Assembly (NCBI RefSeq): GCF_030159955.1
Contig: NZ_BSNK01000002.1
Span: 62,001 to 126,000 of the forward strand
Reading direction: 5' to 3'
DNA: 64,000 nt
Origin: Algimonas ampicilliniresistens
Lineage (GTDB): Bacteria > Pseudomonadota > Alphaproteobacteria > Caulobacterales > Maricaulaceae
A program made the position numbers and the translations under genes. The notes beneath the pieces were generated by a model. That model saw only the letters and a list, made by a program, of their open reading frames with translations, did not search any database and was not told the origin of the DNA. Below are positions 33,644 through 43,460 of the stretch, in pieces. Position 1 is the first letter of the stretch. The number at the start of each line of letters is the position of its first letter.

Positions 33644-35695
33644 ATGATGCTCTCAACACCTGACCGATCCCCTCTCTTTAGAACGCGGGTTTTTTACGGT
33701 CTAACGTCCGCACTTCTCATGGCATTTTCACTCAATTCGCCTGCGTTTGCGGACGATGAAAAAGCTTCGGATTCTACGTTCACTGTTGATCACCTGATGT
33801 CGCTAAAGACAGTCAGCGATGTGAAAATAAGTCCTGACGGTCTTTGGGTCGCTTATGTCGTCCGGCGTATGGACGAAGAGAAAGACAAGTCCTTTTCTCA
33901 AATCTGGATGAGCTCAACCGACGGAAAAACACGCCTACCCATGACGGCAAGCTATAGCAGCGCGTCGAGTCCACGCTGGAGCCCGAATGGAACAGATTTG
34001 GCGTTTTTGGGGGTTCGCGGGGACGATGAAGATGCGGAAACGCAAGTCTGGCTCTTAGATCGACGTGGTGGTGAAGCGCGTCAGTATACGACGGTTAAAC
34101 AAGGTGTAGACTCATTCACCTATTCCCCGTCGGGAGATCAAATGGTTCTGGTCATCCAAGACGCCAAGCCAGAAGCCGAAGACGGTGAGGACGAAAAAGA
34201 TGCCGAACCGTGGGTGATTGATCGCCTACAATTCAAACAAGACTATGTCGGCTACCTCGATCGTCGCCGCACGCACCTTTATCTTTTCGATGGAGAGGCG
34301 GATCCCGTACAAATCACAAGCGGCGACTATGACAATGAGGATCCAGCTTGGAGTCCTGACGGACAGAAAATCGCCTTCGTATCCAAGCGACAGGGCGATC
34401 CAGATTCCAATAGCAATAGTGATATTTGGACAGTTGCCGCAGATGCGGACGCGAAAACCTTCCCACTCACGCAAATTACTCAAAATAAAGGCCCGGACTT
34501 TGGGCCGGCTTGGTCGCCGGATGGCCAATCAATCGCCCATATTACATCCACAGAGCCCGAGAAGCTTTGGTATGATGTCGAGCATTTGGCGATTGCTCCT
34601 GCCTCTGGCAGTGGCGATGTGGAAATTCTCACAAAAGATTATGATCGTTTCGTCTACTCGCTCGCTTATGCGCCATCGGGGGAGTCCATTTATGCTCTGG
34701 CCGCCGATGAGGGCGACTCACCTCTCATTGAATTTGATGTGGAGACCGGCACGCGGACACGCCATAGCCAACCCGACACTGTCATCCGAGGGTTTGACCT
34801 CGGGAAGAACGGCGAGATTGCCTATCTCCTTTCATCTCATCATCAGCCGACCGATGTATATGTGCGAGCGGGCCAAGGCGACATTCGTTTAACCGAACTC
34901 AACAAAGACTTGCTCGACGGCGTCAACCTCGCTCGCGTGGAGCGGTTAAAGGTCAGTGGGTGGCAAGGCAGGGACGTCGAAAGCTTCGTCTATTACCCTT
35001 CCGATTATGACGCTGGAAAGCCTTATCCCGTTATCTTTAACTTCCATGGCGGACCCGTTGGCCAACATAGCTCAAGCTTTGATTCCTGGGGCCAGCTTTA
35101 CGCCGCCAAGGGTTATATCGCCGTTCTGCCGAACCCTCACGGATCATCAGGATATGGCGAAGACTTTTCCTATGCCCTGAACCAGCAATGGGGCGTTCCG
35201 GATTTTGCCGACATCGAAGCAATTACGGACCATCTGATCGACAATAAAATCGCCGACGAGAATCGCATCGGGATTGGCGGCTGGTCCTATGGCGGCATCT
35301 TGACGAACTATATGATCACACAAACGACCCGTTACACGGCGGCTGTGTCTGGTGCGAGTGAGGTCAATCATAGGGCCAATTACGGGCACGATATCTATCA
35401 GCTGGCCTGGGAAACCGAACTTGGTTTACCGTGGGAAAACATCGACGCTTGGGAACGCATTAATCCGTTCAACAATGTCGGAAAGGTCACGACTCCGACC
35501 TTAGTCATTGGCGGGCACTTGGATTGGAATGTTCCCATACAAAACTCAGAGCAGCTTTATCAGGCTTTGAAACGGATTGGCACACCGACTCAGCTCGTCG
35601 TTTACCCGAATGAACATCACGGGATACGTCGTCCAAGCTTCGTGCGGGACCGTTACAACCGCTATCTGGATTGGTATGAGCAGTATCTTGAATAG
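33644..35695 (+). CDS. S9 family prolyl-oligopeptidase/acylaminoacyl-peptidase
   Basis: The protein is about 683 residues, exported by a signal peptide (LTSALLMAFSLNSPAFA). An N-terminal beta-propeller with WSPNGTDLAF/WSPDGQKIAF-type repeats gates a C-terminal alpha/beta hydrolase with triad S548 (GGWSYGG), D627 (GHLDWNVP) and H659 (NEHHG). FHGGPVGQHSSSF forms the oxyanion region. It cleaves short peptides in the periplasm, often releasing dipeptides or acyl-amino acids. The ATG at 33644 (or 33647) is preferred over a TTG at 33614. It is followed 114 bp later by an M14 carboxypeptidase, suggesting joint peptide degradation. Confidence 0.92.
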   Translation: MMLSTPDRSPLFRTRVFYGLTSALLMAFSLNSPAFADDEKASDSTFTVDHLMSLKTVSDVKISPDGLWVAYVVRRMDEEKDKSFSQIWMSSTDGKTRLPMTASYSSASSPRWSPNGTDLAFLGVRGDDEDAETQVWLLDRRGGEARQYTTVKQGVDSFTYSPSGDQMVLVIQDAKPEAEDGEDEKDAEPWVIDRLQFKQDYVGYLDRRRTHLYLFDGEADPVQITSGDYDNEDPAWSPDGQKIAFVSKRQGDPDSNSNSDIWTVAADADAKTFPLTQITQNKGPDFGPAWSPDGQSIAHITSTEPEKLWYDVEHLAIAPASGSGDVEILTKDYDRFVYSLAYAPSGESIYALAADEGDSPLIEFDVETGTRTRHSQPDTVIRGFDLGKNGEIAYLLSSHHQPTDVYVRAGQGDIRLTELNKDLLDGVNLARVERLKVSGWQGRDVESFVYYPSDYDAGKPYPVIFNFHGGPVGQHSSSFDSWGQLYAAKGYIAVLPNPHGSSGYGEDFSYALNQQWGVPDFADIEAITDHLIDNKIADENRIGIGGWSYGGILTNYMITQTTRYTAAVSGASEVNHRANYGHDIYQLAWETELGLPWENIDAWERINPFNNVGKVTTPTLVIGGHLDWNVPIQNSEQLYQALKRIGTPTQLVVYPNEHHGIRRPSFVRDRYNRYLDWYEQYLE

Positions 35696-35809
35696 CGACG
35701 GTTCTATGTAATCGCACGACACATCGCCTCTCTCTTTAAGGAGAAGCGATATCCAATGCTGCTCAGCACGATGGTTTGTAAAAACGAGTAGCCCCAAGCA
35801 AGAGATATT

Positions 35810-38494
35810 ATGTTGTTTACGTCCAATGACTCTCAGAAACCTTTCGGGTTAGCCCGCCTTGTCATTGTTCTAAACGTCATAGCGATCTGCTTTGCCCCGC
35901 AGCTGGCGGCGGCGCAGGCATATCCCACTGCCACCTATGCTGAGACTATTCCGACATTGGAACAGGTCGTCGGGCATGACCATGGTGAGGCGATCTCAAG
36001 CGTTTCTGATATTTCTGACTATTTTCATGCCTTGGAAGAGGCGGCCTCTGATCGCATACAAGTGCGGAATTATGGTCAGACTTGGCAGGGTCGAGACCTC
36101 ATCTACGCGGTTATTTCGTCTCCGGAAAACATGCAGAGGCTCGACGCTATCCAAATGGATATGGGTCAGCTGTCATCTGGTCAAAATTTGAACGCCGCCG
36201 ATCAAGACCGCATCATTGCGGAGATACCTGCCGTTGTCTGGCTATCTTATGGTGTGCATGGGGACGAAATAACGCCCCCCGACAGTGCGCTGTTCGTCGC
36301 GTATCATTTGCTGGCCGCAGAGAATAACGCGCTCGTCGACAAGATTCTGGACGACGTGATCGTCATTATTGACCCGAGCCAGAACCCAGATGGCCGCGCC
36401 CGTTTCGTTCACAGCTTTGAGTCCAGTCTAGGCCTTGAGCCTTTAGCCGACAGGCATACCGCAGAGCATGACCAGCCGTGGCCACGTGGACGTTATAATC
36501 ATTATCTATTCGATCTGAACCGGGACTGGTTCGCCCTCACCCAACCTGAAACCAAAGGCAAAGTCAGCGCTGTTCTCGAATGGAACCCTGTTGTCTATGT
36601 CGATAGCCATGAAATGAGCGGCGACAGCACCTATTTCTTCCCGCCCCCTGCCCGTCCTCTCAACCCCCTTATTGTGCCAGAGCAGCGCGCAAAACAAAGT
36701 GATATGGGGCTCAATCATGCGAAGTGGTTTGATAAGTTCGGCGTGCCGTATTTCACGCGCGAAGTGTATGATGCCTTCTATCCGGGTTATGGCGATATGT
36801 GGCCAACGCTTAATGGCGCGACCGCTATGACGCATGAGCAGGCCTCACCGCGTGGCCTTCTATTCGCTCGTCACGACGGAACAAAGCTCACCTATGCTGA
36901 GGGCGTCAGAAACAATGTTTTGACGTCACTGTCCGCCTTGGAAGTTGTCGCGAGAAACAAATCCAAACATCTCACCGATTATGCGGATTATCGGAAAAGC
37001 GCCGTCGACAGCGCGCAGGACAGTAAGGATCGATACGTCGTCCTTGATCTATCAAGCTGGACATTTGAGGCGGAGTCGTTGGCAGGCCGCATGGCGTCGC
37101 AAGGAGTTGCGGTCCAACGCACCCGCCCCGGCACATCGCAGTGTGGGCGATCCTATGAAAACGGTGCACTCATTATTGACCTCGCTCAGCCAAGGGGCCG
37201 TTTGGCCCGCACACTTCTAGCGCCGTCAACAGAATTGGCCGCGGACTTCATTGACATCCAAGAAGATCGACGCGCGCGGAACCTCAATCACGAACTCTAT
37301 GACGTGACCGCCTGGTCCTTACCTTTAATGGACAATGTTTCGTCGCAGATGTGCGCCAATGTCGACCTGAGTGACGCGGTTACTGTCGATAAGGACGCAA
37401 CAGCCAAAGCCAATATCTCTGGCCAGGCCAGTTTCGGTTATGCCGTGCCGTGGACGGATGGCGGCCAAGCTCGGCTGGTCATCGCAGCCCTCAAAGCCGG
37501 GCTGTATGCAAAATCGACCGATAAGTCGTTTGAACAAGGCGGCACCAAATTTCCATCTGGCACCGTTATTTTCCCGACATCAGGAAACTCAGCTGATTTC
37601 CGACAAGTCCTAGAAGGTCTCGCGCAAACCTATGGATCCACCCTGATTGGTATGCCCAATAGCTGGGTTGATCGTGGGCCAAATTTTGGCAGCCGCGCTT
37701 TTAAAACCGTAGAACTTCCCAAAATCGCAATGGTTTGGGGCGAAGGCACACGCGCGACTTCAGCCGGCAATACGCGTTTCGTGCTTGAACGACAGCTTGG
37801 CCTGCCCGTGGCCCCAATCAGATTGTCTAATTTAGAGAATGCCGAGTTGGGTCTATACGACGTCTTGATTGTGCCCGACATGCGCGGCGATCTACCGTTA
37901 GAACATGTCCGGCGTTTTGCTAAAACTGGCGGCGTCGTCATTGGTCTGCAGGGAGCGATTAACGCCTTGGCGCAGGGAGACACGCCTCTACTGGCGACAC
38001 AGCGCGAATTTGCAGCGCTCTCAGAGGAGGTCGAAAAACCCAGTTCAGACGATGAGACAGAGGACCGGGGGGAAGGCCTTATTCTTGAAACAAAAGATGA
38101 TTATGAACGCTACATCTCCAATCATGCGGCATCCCCTGAGGACGTCCCCGGCGTTCTAGCAAAGGCGTCTGCCAACACCGATCACTGGCTGGCCGCCGGG
38201 TACGACACCGCCAATGTGCTTGTCATCGGCAATGATATTTATCGTCCCCTGAAGCGCGAAGATGGTGAGAATGTTTTCTCATTTTCCAGCGCCGACGAAT
38301 TATTGCTGAGCGGCTACCTCTGGGAAGAGAACCGCGCCCAACTCGCCCACAAACCTTTTGTTATGATGCAGACCGCAGGCGACGGGATGGTGATCGGGTT
38401 CACGCAAGACCCGACAACACGCGCCTATTTACATGGATTGAATCTTTTGCTCGTGAATGCTGTCGTATTGGGTACGGCGCAGACATCGGGATAA
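35810..38494 (+). CDS. Exported M14-family zinc carboxypeptidase
   Basis: The 894-residue protein has a signal peptide (ending near QLAAAQA). The M14 zinc site is visible as H150-x2-E153 (GVHGDE) and H267 (VDSHEM), with the catalytic glutamate probably E343 in MTHEQAS, and DPSQNPDGR carrying the conserved Asn/Arg region. The remaining 500 residues are of a type found in long bacterial M14 proteins and include a glutamine-amidotransferase-like Rossmann region (YDVLIVPDMRGDLP). It removes C-terminal residues from peptides in the periplasm. It probably works with the upstream S9 peptidase. Confidence 0.88.
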   Translation: MLFTSNDSQKPFGLARLVIVLNVIAICFAPQLAAAQAYPTATYAETIPTLEQVVGHDHGEAISSVSDISDYFHALEEAASDRIQVRNYGQTWQGRDLIYAVISSPENMQRLDAIQMDMGQLSSGQNLNAADQDRIIAEIPAVVWLSYGVHGDEITPPDSALFVAYHLLAAENNALVDKILDDVIVIIDPSQNPDGRARFVHSFESSLGLEPLADRHTAEHDQPWPRGRYNHYLFDLNRDWFALTQPETKGKVSAVLEWNPVVYVDSHEMSGDSTYFFPPPARPLNPLIVPEQRAKQSDMGLNHAKWFDKFGVPYFTREVYDAFYPGYGDMWPTLNGATAMTHEQASPRGLLFARHDGTKLTYAEGVRNNVLTSLSALEVVARNKSKHLTDYADYRKSAVDSAQDSKDRYVVLDLSSWTFEAESLAGRMASQGVAVQRTRPGTSQCGRSYENGALIIDLAQPRGRLARTLLAPSTELAADFIDIQEDRRARNLNHELYDVTAWSLPLMDNVSSQMCANVDLSDAVTVDKDATAKANISGQASFGYAVPWTDGGQARLVIAALKAGLYAKSTDKSFEQGGTKFPSGTVIFPTSGNSADFRQVLEGLAQTYGSTLIGMPNSWVDRGPNFGSRAFKTVELPKIAMVWGEGTRATSAGNTRFVLERQLGLPVAPIRLSNLENAELGLYDVLIVPDMRGDLPLEHVRRFAKTGGVVIGLQGAINALAQGDTPLLATQREFAALSEEVEKPSSDDETEDRGEGLILETKDDYERYISNHAASPEDVPGVLAKASANTDHWLAAGYDTANVLVIGNDIYRPLKREDGENVFSFSSADELLLSGYLWEENRAQLAHKPFVMMQTAGDGMVIGFTQDPTTRAYLHGLNLLLVNAVVLGTAQTSG

Positions 38495-38535
38495 AACCCG
38501 GACGCGCTATATCCACGCCTGTCATGGCCAACGCC

Positions 38536-38557
38536 AAGTGGCGCTGACGCGCCACTT
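38536..38557. terminator. Inverted repeat between the M14 gene and tRNA-Gly
   Basis: AAGTGGCGC and GCGCCACTT form a perfect 9-bp stem with a 4-nt loop between the ends of two convergent genes. There is no T-run on either side, so it may be a bidirectional, Rho-assisted or weak terminator. Confidence 0.45.
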
Positions 38558-38586
38558 ATAAAGCTTTGGAAATAAGAGATAACAAC

Positions 38587-38661
38587 TGGAGCGGGCGAAG
38601 AGATTCGAACCCTCGACCCTCACCTTGGCAAGGTGATGCTCTACCACTGAGCTACGCCCGC
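38587..38661 (-). tRNA. tRNA-Gly (anticodon GCC)
   Basis: A complete minus-strand cloverleaf is visible: acceptor GCGGGCG/CGCCCGC, D arm GCTC/GAGC, anticodon stem TCACC/GGTGA around the loop TTGCCAA (anticodon GCC), T loop TTCGAAT and an encoded CCA. The acceptor stem is identical to the tRNA-Gly(CCC) at 8834. No att-like duplicate of this gene was found in the window. Confidence 0.95.
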
Positions 38662-38755
38662 ATCGCAGTCGTTGAAGCCGGGCGTATATGAAAGTGCGCG
38701 CCGCGTTGCAACATCAAGATTTGAGAATTTGCAGCGCGGTGTTTAGGCCCGCCAT

Positions 38756-39274
38756 ATGAACGCTTTACACCCTAATGAACCCCAACTCTATGCTCTACTG
38801 GACCAGCTGGGCATTGCTCACCAGACTGAAGAGCATGAGGCTGTGTTCACCGTTGAGGAAAGCCGGGACATAAAAGCGCGCTTGCCGGGTGGCCATTCCA
38901 AGAATCTCTTCTTGAAAGACAAGGCGGGTCAATTCGTCTTGATCAGCGCGTTGGCCGACACACCGATCAAACTGAACCGACTCCATGCTCATCTAGGAAT
39001 GAAACGCTTATCCTTTGGACGAGAAGAGGCGTTGTTCGATCATCTAGGTGTGCGGCCCGGATCTGTGACCGTGTTTTCCGTGATGAATGACACCAACGCT
39101 CAAGTCCGATTGGTGCTCGACGCGGCGCTGTTCGAGCAAGAGTTCGTCTGGTTTCATCCCTTGCGTAACACAGCGAGTACGCGCGTTCGGGCTGACGACC
39201 TCATTGCCTTCGCCAAAGCAACGGAGCATGATCCGCTTATCCTCGATCTGGCGGGGCTAGCAGCAGGAGACTGA
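38756..39274 (+). CDS. proX: Prolyl-tRNA deacylase ProX/PrdX (YbaK-like)
   Basis: The 172-residue stand-alone editing domain hydrolyses Ala mischarged on tRNA-Pro. It has the ProX-DD pattern: EHEAVFTVEES, LPGGHSKNLFLKDK with the conserved lysine, DTPIKLNRLHAHLG, LGVRPGSVTVFSVMND and the terminal FVWFHPLRNTAST. Length and motifs match the alphaproteobacterial proteins. A SnoaL-like gene follows after 2 bp and is probably co-translated. Distinction from other YbaK-type deacylases rests on the C-terminal FHPL-N-T motif. Confidence 0.9.
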   Translation: MNALHPNEPQLYALLDQLGIAHQTEEHEAVFTVEESRDIKARLPGGHSKNLFLKDKAGQFVLISALADTPIKLNRLHAHLGMKRLSFGREEALFDHLGVRPGSVTVFSVMNDTNAQVRLVLDAALFEQEFVWFHPLRNTASTRVRADDLIAFAKATEHDPLILDLAGLAAGD

Positions 39275-39276
39275 CA

Positions 39277-39675
39277 ATGGGACAGGCGCGATTTGATACA
39301 CATCTGGTCAAGACGGGAACGGCGTTGGCAGGGCATTGTAATGCCGGCACGGAGCGCGATGCACTCAATACGCTCTATCATGCCGATTGCGTCAGTGTTG
39401 AGGCACTGGAAGGGCCGAATGGGCGCGAAGCCCAAGGTCTCGCGGCAATTCAAGCTAAGCATGATTGGTGGGACGGCGCATTTGAAGAACATGCCACCTC
39501 TGCCCAAGGCCCGTTTTTCCATGCACCGGATCAGTTCAGCTTGATCTTCCAAATGGACGTGACCGAAAAAGAGAGCAGCCAACGTATGCAAATGTCCGAA
39601 GTGGGTCTCTACACGGTTGATGCGGACGGAAAAATTATCCGCGAACAGTTTTACTACGCTCCGATGGGCGAATGA
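39277..39675 (+). CDS. SnoaL/NTF2-like protein
   Basis: This 132-residue protein shows an NTF2-fold pattern: an N-terminal helix, TLYHADCVSVEAL, GLAAIQAKHDWWDGAFEEH, and closing strands with SEVGLYTVDADGKIIREQFYY. Family members include small ketosteroid-isomerase-like enzymes and polyketide cyclases, but no specific catalytic pair can be assigned. It starts 2 bp after the proX stop, so the two are likely one transcript; a functional link is not evident. Confidence 0.75.
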   Translation: MGQARFDTHLVKTGTALAGHCNAGTERDALNTLYHADCVSVEALEGPNGREAQGLAAIQAKHDWWDGAFEEHATSAQGPFFHAPDQFSLIFQMDVTEKESSQRMQMSEVGLYTVDADGKIIREQFYYAPMGE

Positions 39676-39770
39676 CTCTGAGGCTGCCCCTCACGGTTGA
39701 CCCTCACTTTTTCGCGACTCTGTCGGAACCCGCCTTGAACCTGCGCGAGCTGTCGCCCATCTAAGCTCTC

Positions 39771-40667
39771 ATGACAGATCTCGTAAAAGACTCATCCGAT
39801 CTTGCCTTTATGGCTGACGTAATTGAAGCGTCCAAGGAAACGCCCGTCGTGGTAGATTTCTGGGCCCCATGGTGCGGACCCTGTAAACAACTCATGCCCG
39901 CGCTGGAACGACAGGTGAAAGCCGTTGGCGGCAAGGTCAAGCTAGTCAAAATCAACATCGATGAAAATCCAGGCGTGGCAGGGCAACTCGGCGTGCGCAG
40001 TATCCCAGCTGTCTTCGCATTTAAGGACGGCGAACCGGTCGACGGCTTTATGGGCGCACAACCCGAAAGCGAATTATCCAAATTCATCGCGCGCCTGTCC
40101 GGCGACGTGGATCCCAAGGAAGAAGCGGAAACACTCGTCCTGCGGGCTCGCGATAGCCTGACGGCTGGTGATCCGGGCGGTGCTGCGCAAGACTTCGCGC
40201 AGGCCTTGCAGCTTGATCCGGAAAGCGGCTCTGCCTTGGCCGGACTAGCGCGCGTCTATTTGGATATGGGCAATCGGGAAATGGCGACAGAAATGGTTCA
40301 GAATGCGACGGGCGCCCTGTCAGAGCACCCAGAAGTGGCCTCAATCCGCTCTGAGCTCGCGCTGGGAGAAAGCGCGCCTGAACCGGACGCGCCTGCCCAA
40401 GACGATACGGAACTCCGCGACGCAGAAGCGTCCGTCGCGGCGGATGAAACCAACCTCAATGCGCGTCTGGTCTTTGCTAAGGCCCTCGCGGCGCGCGGCA
40501 GACGCGCCGAGGCAGTGGATCACCTCATCTATTCAATCGGACGCAACCGAATGCATGATGACGAGGCAGCCCGCCATTTCCTGCTCACCATTTTTGAAGC
40601 CGAAGGACCGGAAAGCGAGGTCTCTATTGACGGTCGCCGCCGCCTCTCTTCGATCTTGTTTGCGTAA
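39771..40667 (+). CDS. cnoX: Thioredoxin-TPR co-chaperone CnoX/YbbN
   Basis: The 298-residue protein has an N-terminal thioredoxin domain (about 1-110) with the complete redox motif WAPWCGPCKQ, and a C-terminal TPR-like half with AAQDFAQALQLDPESGSALA repeats and the family motif LLTIFEAEGPESE. CnoX is a holdase that hands clients to the GroEL and DnaK systems and protects them from oxidation. Alphaproteobacterial versions keep the CGPC motif that E. coli lost. It begins a close series with a LON-domain gene and a Trm112-like gene, consistent with a proteostasis operon. Confidence 0.9.
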   Translation: MTDLVKDSSDLAFMADVIEASKETPVVVDFWAPWCGPCKQLMPALERQVKAVGGKVKLVKINIDENPGVAGQLGVRSIPAVFAFKDGEPVDGFMGAQPESELSKFIARLSGDVDPKEEAETLVLRARDSLTAGDPGGAAQDFAQALQLDPESGSALAGLARVYLDMGNREMATEMVQNATGALSEHPEVASIRSELALGESAPEPDAPAQDDTELRDAEASVAADETNLNARLVFAKALAARGRRAEAVDHLIYSIGRNRMHDDEAARHFLLTIFEAEGPESEVSIDGRRRLSSILFA

Positions 40668-40675
40668 ACAGATTT

Positions 40676-41368
40676 ATGAGCGCGCATTATAAATCCTTGG
40701 CCCGTCGGACGACGCCTGCGCGGATTCCTATATTCCCGCTCGGCGGCGCGGTGTTGCTGCCTGTCTGTGACCTGCCGCTCAATATTTTTGAGCCACGTTA
40801 TCTCAACATGATCGACGATGCGCTCAAAGGCGACCGATTGATCGGTATGGTGCAAACCACGGACGATGACTCCAACCCAGCAGGTATCGCCGAGGTTGGC
40901 GGGCTCGGCCGGATCATTCAGTTCTCTGAGACTGACGATGGTCGCTATCTCGTGGTCCTCAAGGGACTTCGCCGGTTCCGGATTACGGGGCTACCCACAG
41001 TCGACACACCCTATCGGCAGGCCGATGTAAGCTATGACCGTTTTGGAGAAGATCCTGATCTACACGCGGTCCGGCAGACATCTGAGGCCTTGTCCGAATC
41101 CGGACGATCGGACCGTGCGGCGCTGACAGTTGCTATGAAGGCGCTCGCAAAAGCTGTCGGGGTTGAGGTGGACTGGACAGCGCTTGCAGAAATCCCCTTA
41201 CCTATTCTTGTCAATCAAGCGGCGATGATCAGCCCATTCTCATCGCCCGACAAACAATCGCTGATCGAAGCCGAGACGTCGGATGAGCGTCGCCGCCTAT
41301 TAATTGGGCTGATGCATCTCTATGCGTCAGGCGGCGCCGATGACAATCAGACACAGCCGACACAATAA
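40676..41368 (+). CDS. LON substrate-binding-domain protein
   Basis: The 230-residue protein consists of a PUA-like LON N-terminal domain only: [20 protein letters not shown] at about residues 14-33, [33 protein letters not shown] and a helical end. No ATPase or protease module is present. The alphaproteobacterial gene commonly sits after cnoX, as here with an 8-bp gap. It may bind unfolded or specific clients; a precise role is not established. Confidence 0.85.
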   Translation: MSAHYKSLARRTTPARIPIFPLGGAVLLPVCDLPLNIFEPRYLNMIDDALKGDRLIGMVQTTDDDSNPAGIAEVGGLGRIIQFSETDDGRYLVVLKGLRRFRITGLPTVDTPYRQADVSYDRFGEDPDLHAVRQTSEALSESGRSDRAALTVAMKALAKAVGVEVDWTALAEIPLPILVNQAAMISPFSSPDKQSLIEAETSDERRRLLIGLMHLYASGGADDNQTQPTQ

Positions 41369-41373
41369 AGCCT

Positions 41374-41565
41374 ATGACCGACACTCTGACAGCCCCCGTT
41401 CCTATCGACCCAAAAATGATGGGGGTTCTGGTCTGCCCAAAAACGCGTGGACCTTTAGTCCACGACAATGAAACCAATGAGTTGGTTAGCAAAAAGGCGG
41501 GTCTTGCCTATCCCATCCGGGACGGCGTTCCGATCCTCCTGATTGAACGCGCTCGCACGCTTTAA
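41374..41565 (+). CDS. Trm112-family small protein
   Basis: The 63-residue protein has the Trm112/YcaR pattern: [16 protein letters not shown], then [13 protein letters not shown]. The family forms small zinc-ribbon-like activators of methyltransferases in other organisms, but only one cysteine remains here, as in many bacterial members. It follows the LON-domain gene by 5 bp and ends the operon. Its partner is not known. Confidence 0.85.
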   Translation: MTDTLTAPVPIDPKMMGVLVCPKTRGPLVHDNETNELVSKKAGLAYPIRDGVPILLIERARTL

Positions 41566-41621
41566 CTGCCTCCAGACACAATCAATGGGAACATTGCGGG
41601 GCAAGCAGGCGTTTGACCTGC

Positions 41622-43460
41622 ATGACACACGCTAACTCGACACAGACACCCAAGGCCCGAACGCAGGGTTTGAAGCTCTTAGCAACGAGCACGATTGCCC
41701 TCAGCACAGTCTTGTTTGCCGTTCCCATGGCGAATGCAGAAATGCATTCTCCCGTCAAACGCGCCGACGGCCCGACAAAATTAGTCACATCGCTGATGGG
41801 GCAACCTAAAGGGTCTGCTATCGCCGCTGAGATCGAAGACCGCGTGATGGAAGGCCGGATCGACGAAACACTCGGCGATAAGGTTTCACCCGGCGCGAAA
41901 GCAGCCGCCCGTCAGGCCTACGCTCAAGGCGTTTTTGCTCCGCTCTGGACGCGTGAAGCGGCTGAGAAACTGATGCTCGCAAACCCAACCTGTCAGGAAA
42001 ATGGTTTTGACTCTGGTTTCACAGATGACGAACTTCGCGCTGCTATTGACGATCGCTTCACAGGCGACGCAGGCCAGCGCGCCTCTGGTGACCTGAAGCT
42101 TACAGCCACCTGGTTGGTCATAGCGTCACGGATGAGCGGCGGTCTGTCCGACGAAGGCGGCATGGTCCGATCCACGGATGCACGCCCGACACGGTCCGAT
42201 CTGGTGACAGCCTTACGCGATGCGGGGCAAAGTGATCCTATCAAAGCAATGGAACGGTTTTCGAGCTTGTCTCCACAATATGACATGCTCAAGGACGCTC
42301 TGAAGCATTACCGCCAGCACGCCGCGAATGGCGGTTGGATGAAAATCCGCGACGGCAAAGACATGCTGGAGCCCGGCATGGATGATCCACGCGTTCCGGC
42401 GCTTCGTGAGCGGTTGAAAGCTGAGAGCTGTTTCAACCCATCACCCTTGAAGTGGCAATATGCCAGTCTAGATCTGGATATGGGTTTCGCGCCCACCGTT
42501 TATGATGACGAGCTTGTCGATCAAGTCAAAGCATTCCAAGCGGCCCATGGTTTGGAACAAGACGGCGTCCTTGGCCCTGCGACATTGGCCGCGCTTAACG
42601 AAAGCGTTGAGTCAAAAATTGATCGCATCCAACGCTCTATGAATCACTGGCGCAAAAACGCCAATCTGGGCGAGCGTCATGTCTGGGTTAATATCCCATC
42701 CTATCGGGTTGAAGGCTGGAACAATGGCGTCCGCGAGATTACGATGGACACGATCGTTGGTAAGAAACGTACGCCCAGCAACGCATTCTCAGACGAAATC
42801 GAATATATTGTGGTGAACCCGAAGTGGTTCCTGCCGATTGGTTTGTTCAAACGTCAGAAGCTGCGCAAACTGCGTAAGGATCCAGGCTATGCCGCCCGCC
42901 ACAATTATGTGGTCTATGATCGTGCGACCCGCGCCAAGGTCAATCCATATGATATTGACTGGACTGAACCGGGCATTTCAAGAAAAATTCAAATGGTTCA
43001 GACGCCGGGACCGCATAATGCATTGGGTCAGTTGAAGATCATTTTCCCGAACAAGCACTCCATCTATTTACACGACACACCAGATCGCCACCTGTTTGAA
43101 CGGGACGTTCGCGCTCTATCATCTGGCTGTATTCGCCTACAAGACCCTGTCGCTATGGCAAATTGGCTGACGGATGGAGATGAAGGTGTCTCGACAGAGG
43201 TTTTCAATACCACATTGGAAAGCCGTGAACGCGAACGCTTCTATCTCGACAGGCATGTGCAGGTTCACCTGACGTATCTGCCTGCTGTTGTCAGTCCTGA
43301 AGGCCGTGTTGAGTTTCCCGCTGATATATATCAGCAATTTAAGAAACCGACGCTAGCGAACGGGACATATTCTGACGATATACGTCCAGAAGATGATAGT
43401 AATGACCTTCTTGTCGAAACATATGATGAGAGCGGTCACCGGACGGATACGCTGCAATAA
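41622..43460 (+). CDS. Periplasmic L,D-transpeptidase with peptidoglycan-binding domain (YcbB/LdtD-like)
   Basis: The protein is about 612 residues with a signal peptide (STIALSTVLFAVPMANA). An N-terminal scaffold region is followed by a peptidoglycan-binding domain (DGVLGPATLAALN) and a YkuD catalytic domain ending in SSGCIRL, where C503 is the nucleophile and HDTP supplies the catalytic histidine. It makes 3-3 peptide crosslinks in murein or attaches proteins to it. The ATG at 41622 is preferred over a TTG at 41613. Its TAA shares a base with the start of the next gene, an M15-type peptidase, forming a cell-wall pair. Confidence 0.9.
   Translation: MTHANSTQTPKARTQGLKLLATSTIALSTVLFAVPMANAEMHSPVKRADGPTKLVTSLMGQPKGSAIAAEIEDRVMEGRIDETLGDKVSPGAKAAARQAYAQGVFAPLWTREAAEKLMLANPTCQENGFDSGFTDDELRAAIDDRFTGDAGQRASGDLKLTATWLVIASRMSGGLSDEGGMVRSTDARPTRSDLVTALRDAGQSDPIKAMERFSSLSPQYDMLKDALKHYRQHAANGGWMKIRDGKDMLEPGMDDPRVPALRERLKAESCFNPSPLKWQYASLDLDMGFAPTVYDDELVDQVKAFQAAHGLEQDGVLGPATLAALNESVESKIDRIQRSMNHWRKNANLGERHVWVNIPSYRVEGWNNGVREITMDTIVGKKRTPSNAFSDEIEYIVVNPKWFLPIGLFKRQKLRKLRKDPGYAARHNYVVYDRATRAKVNPYDIDWTEPGISRKIQMVQTPGPHNALGQLKIIFPNKHSIYLHDTPDRHLFERDVRALSSGCIRLQDPVAMANWLTDGDEGVSTEVFNTTLESRERERFYLDRHVQVHLTYLPAVVSPEGRVEFPADIYQQFKKPTLANGTYSDDIRPEDDSNDLLVETYDESGHRTDTLQ

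Noticed and set aside
38587-38661. tRNA-Gly(GCC) considered as a second integration site
   Set aside because: No duplicated 3' fragment of this gene was found in the window and the flanking genes look like ordinary chromosome.
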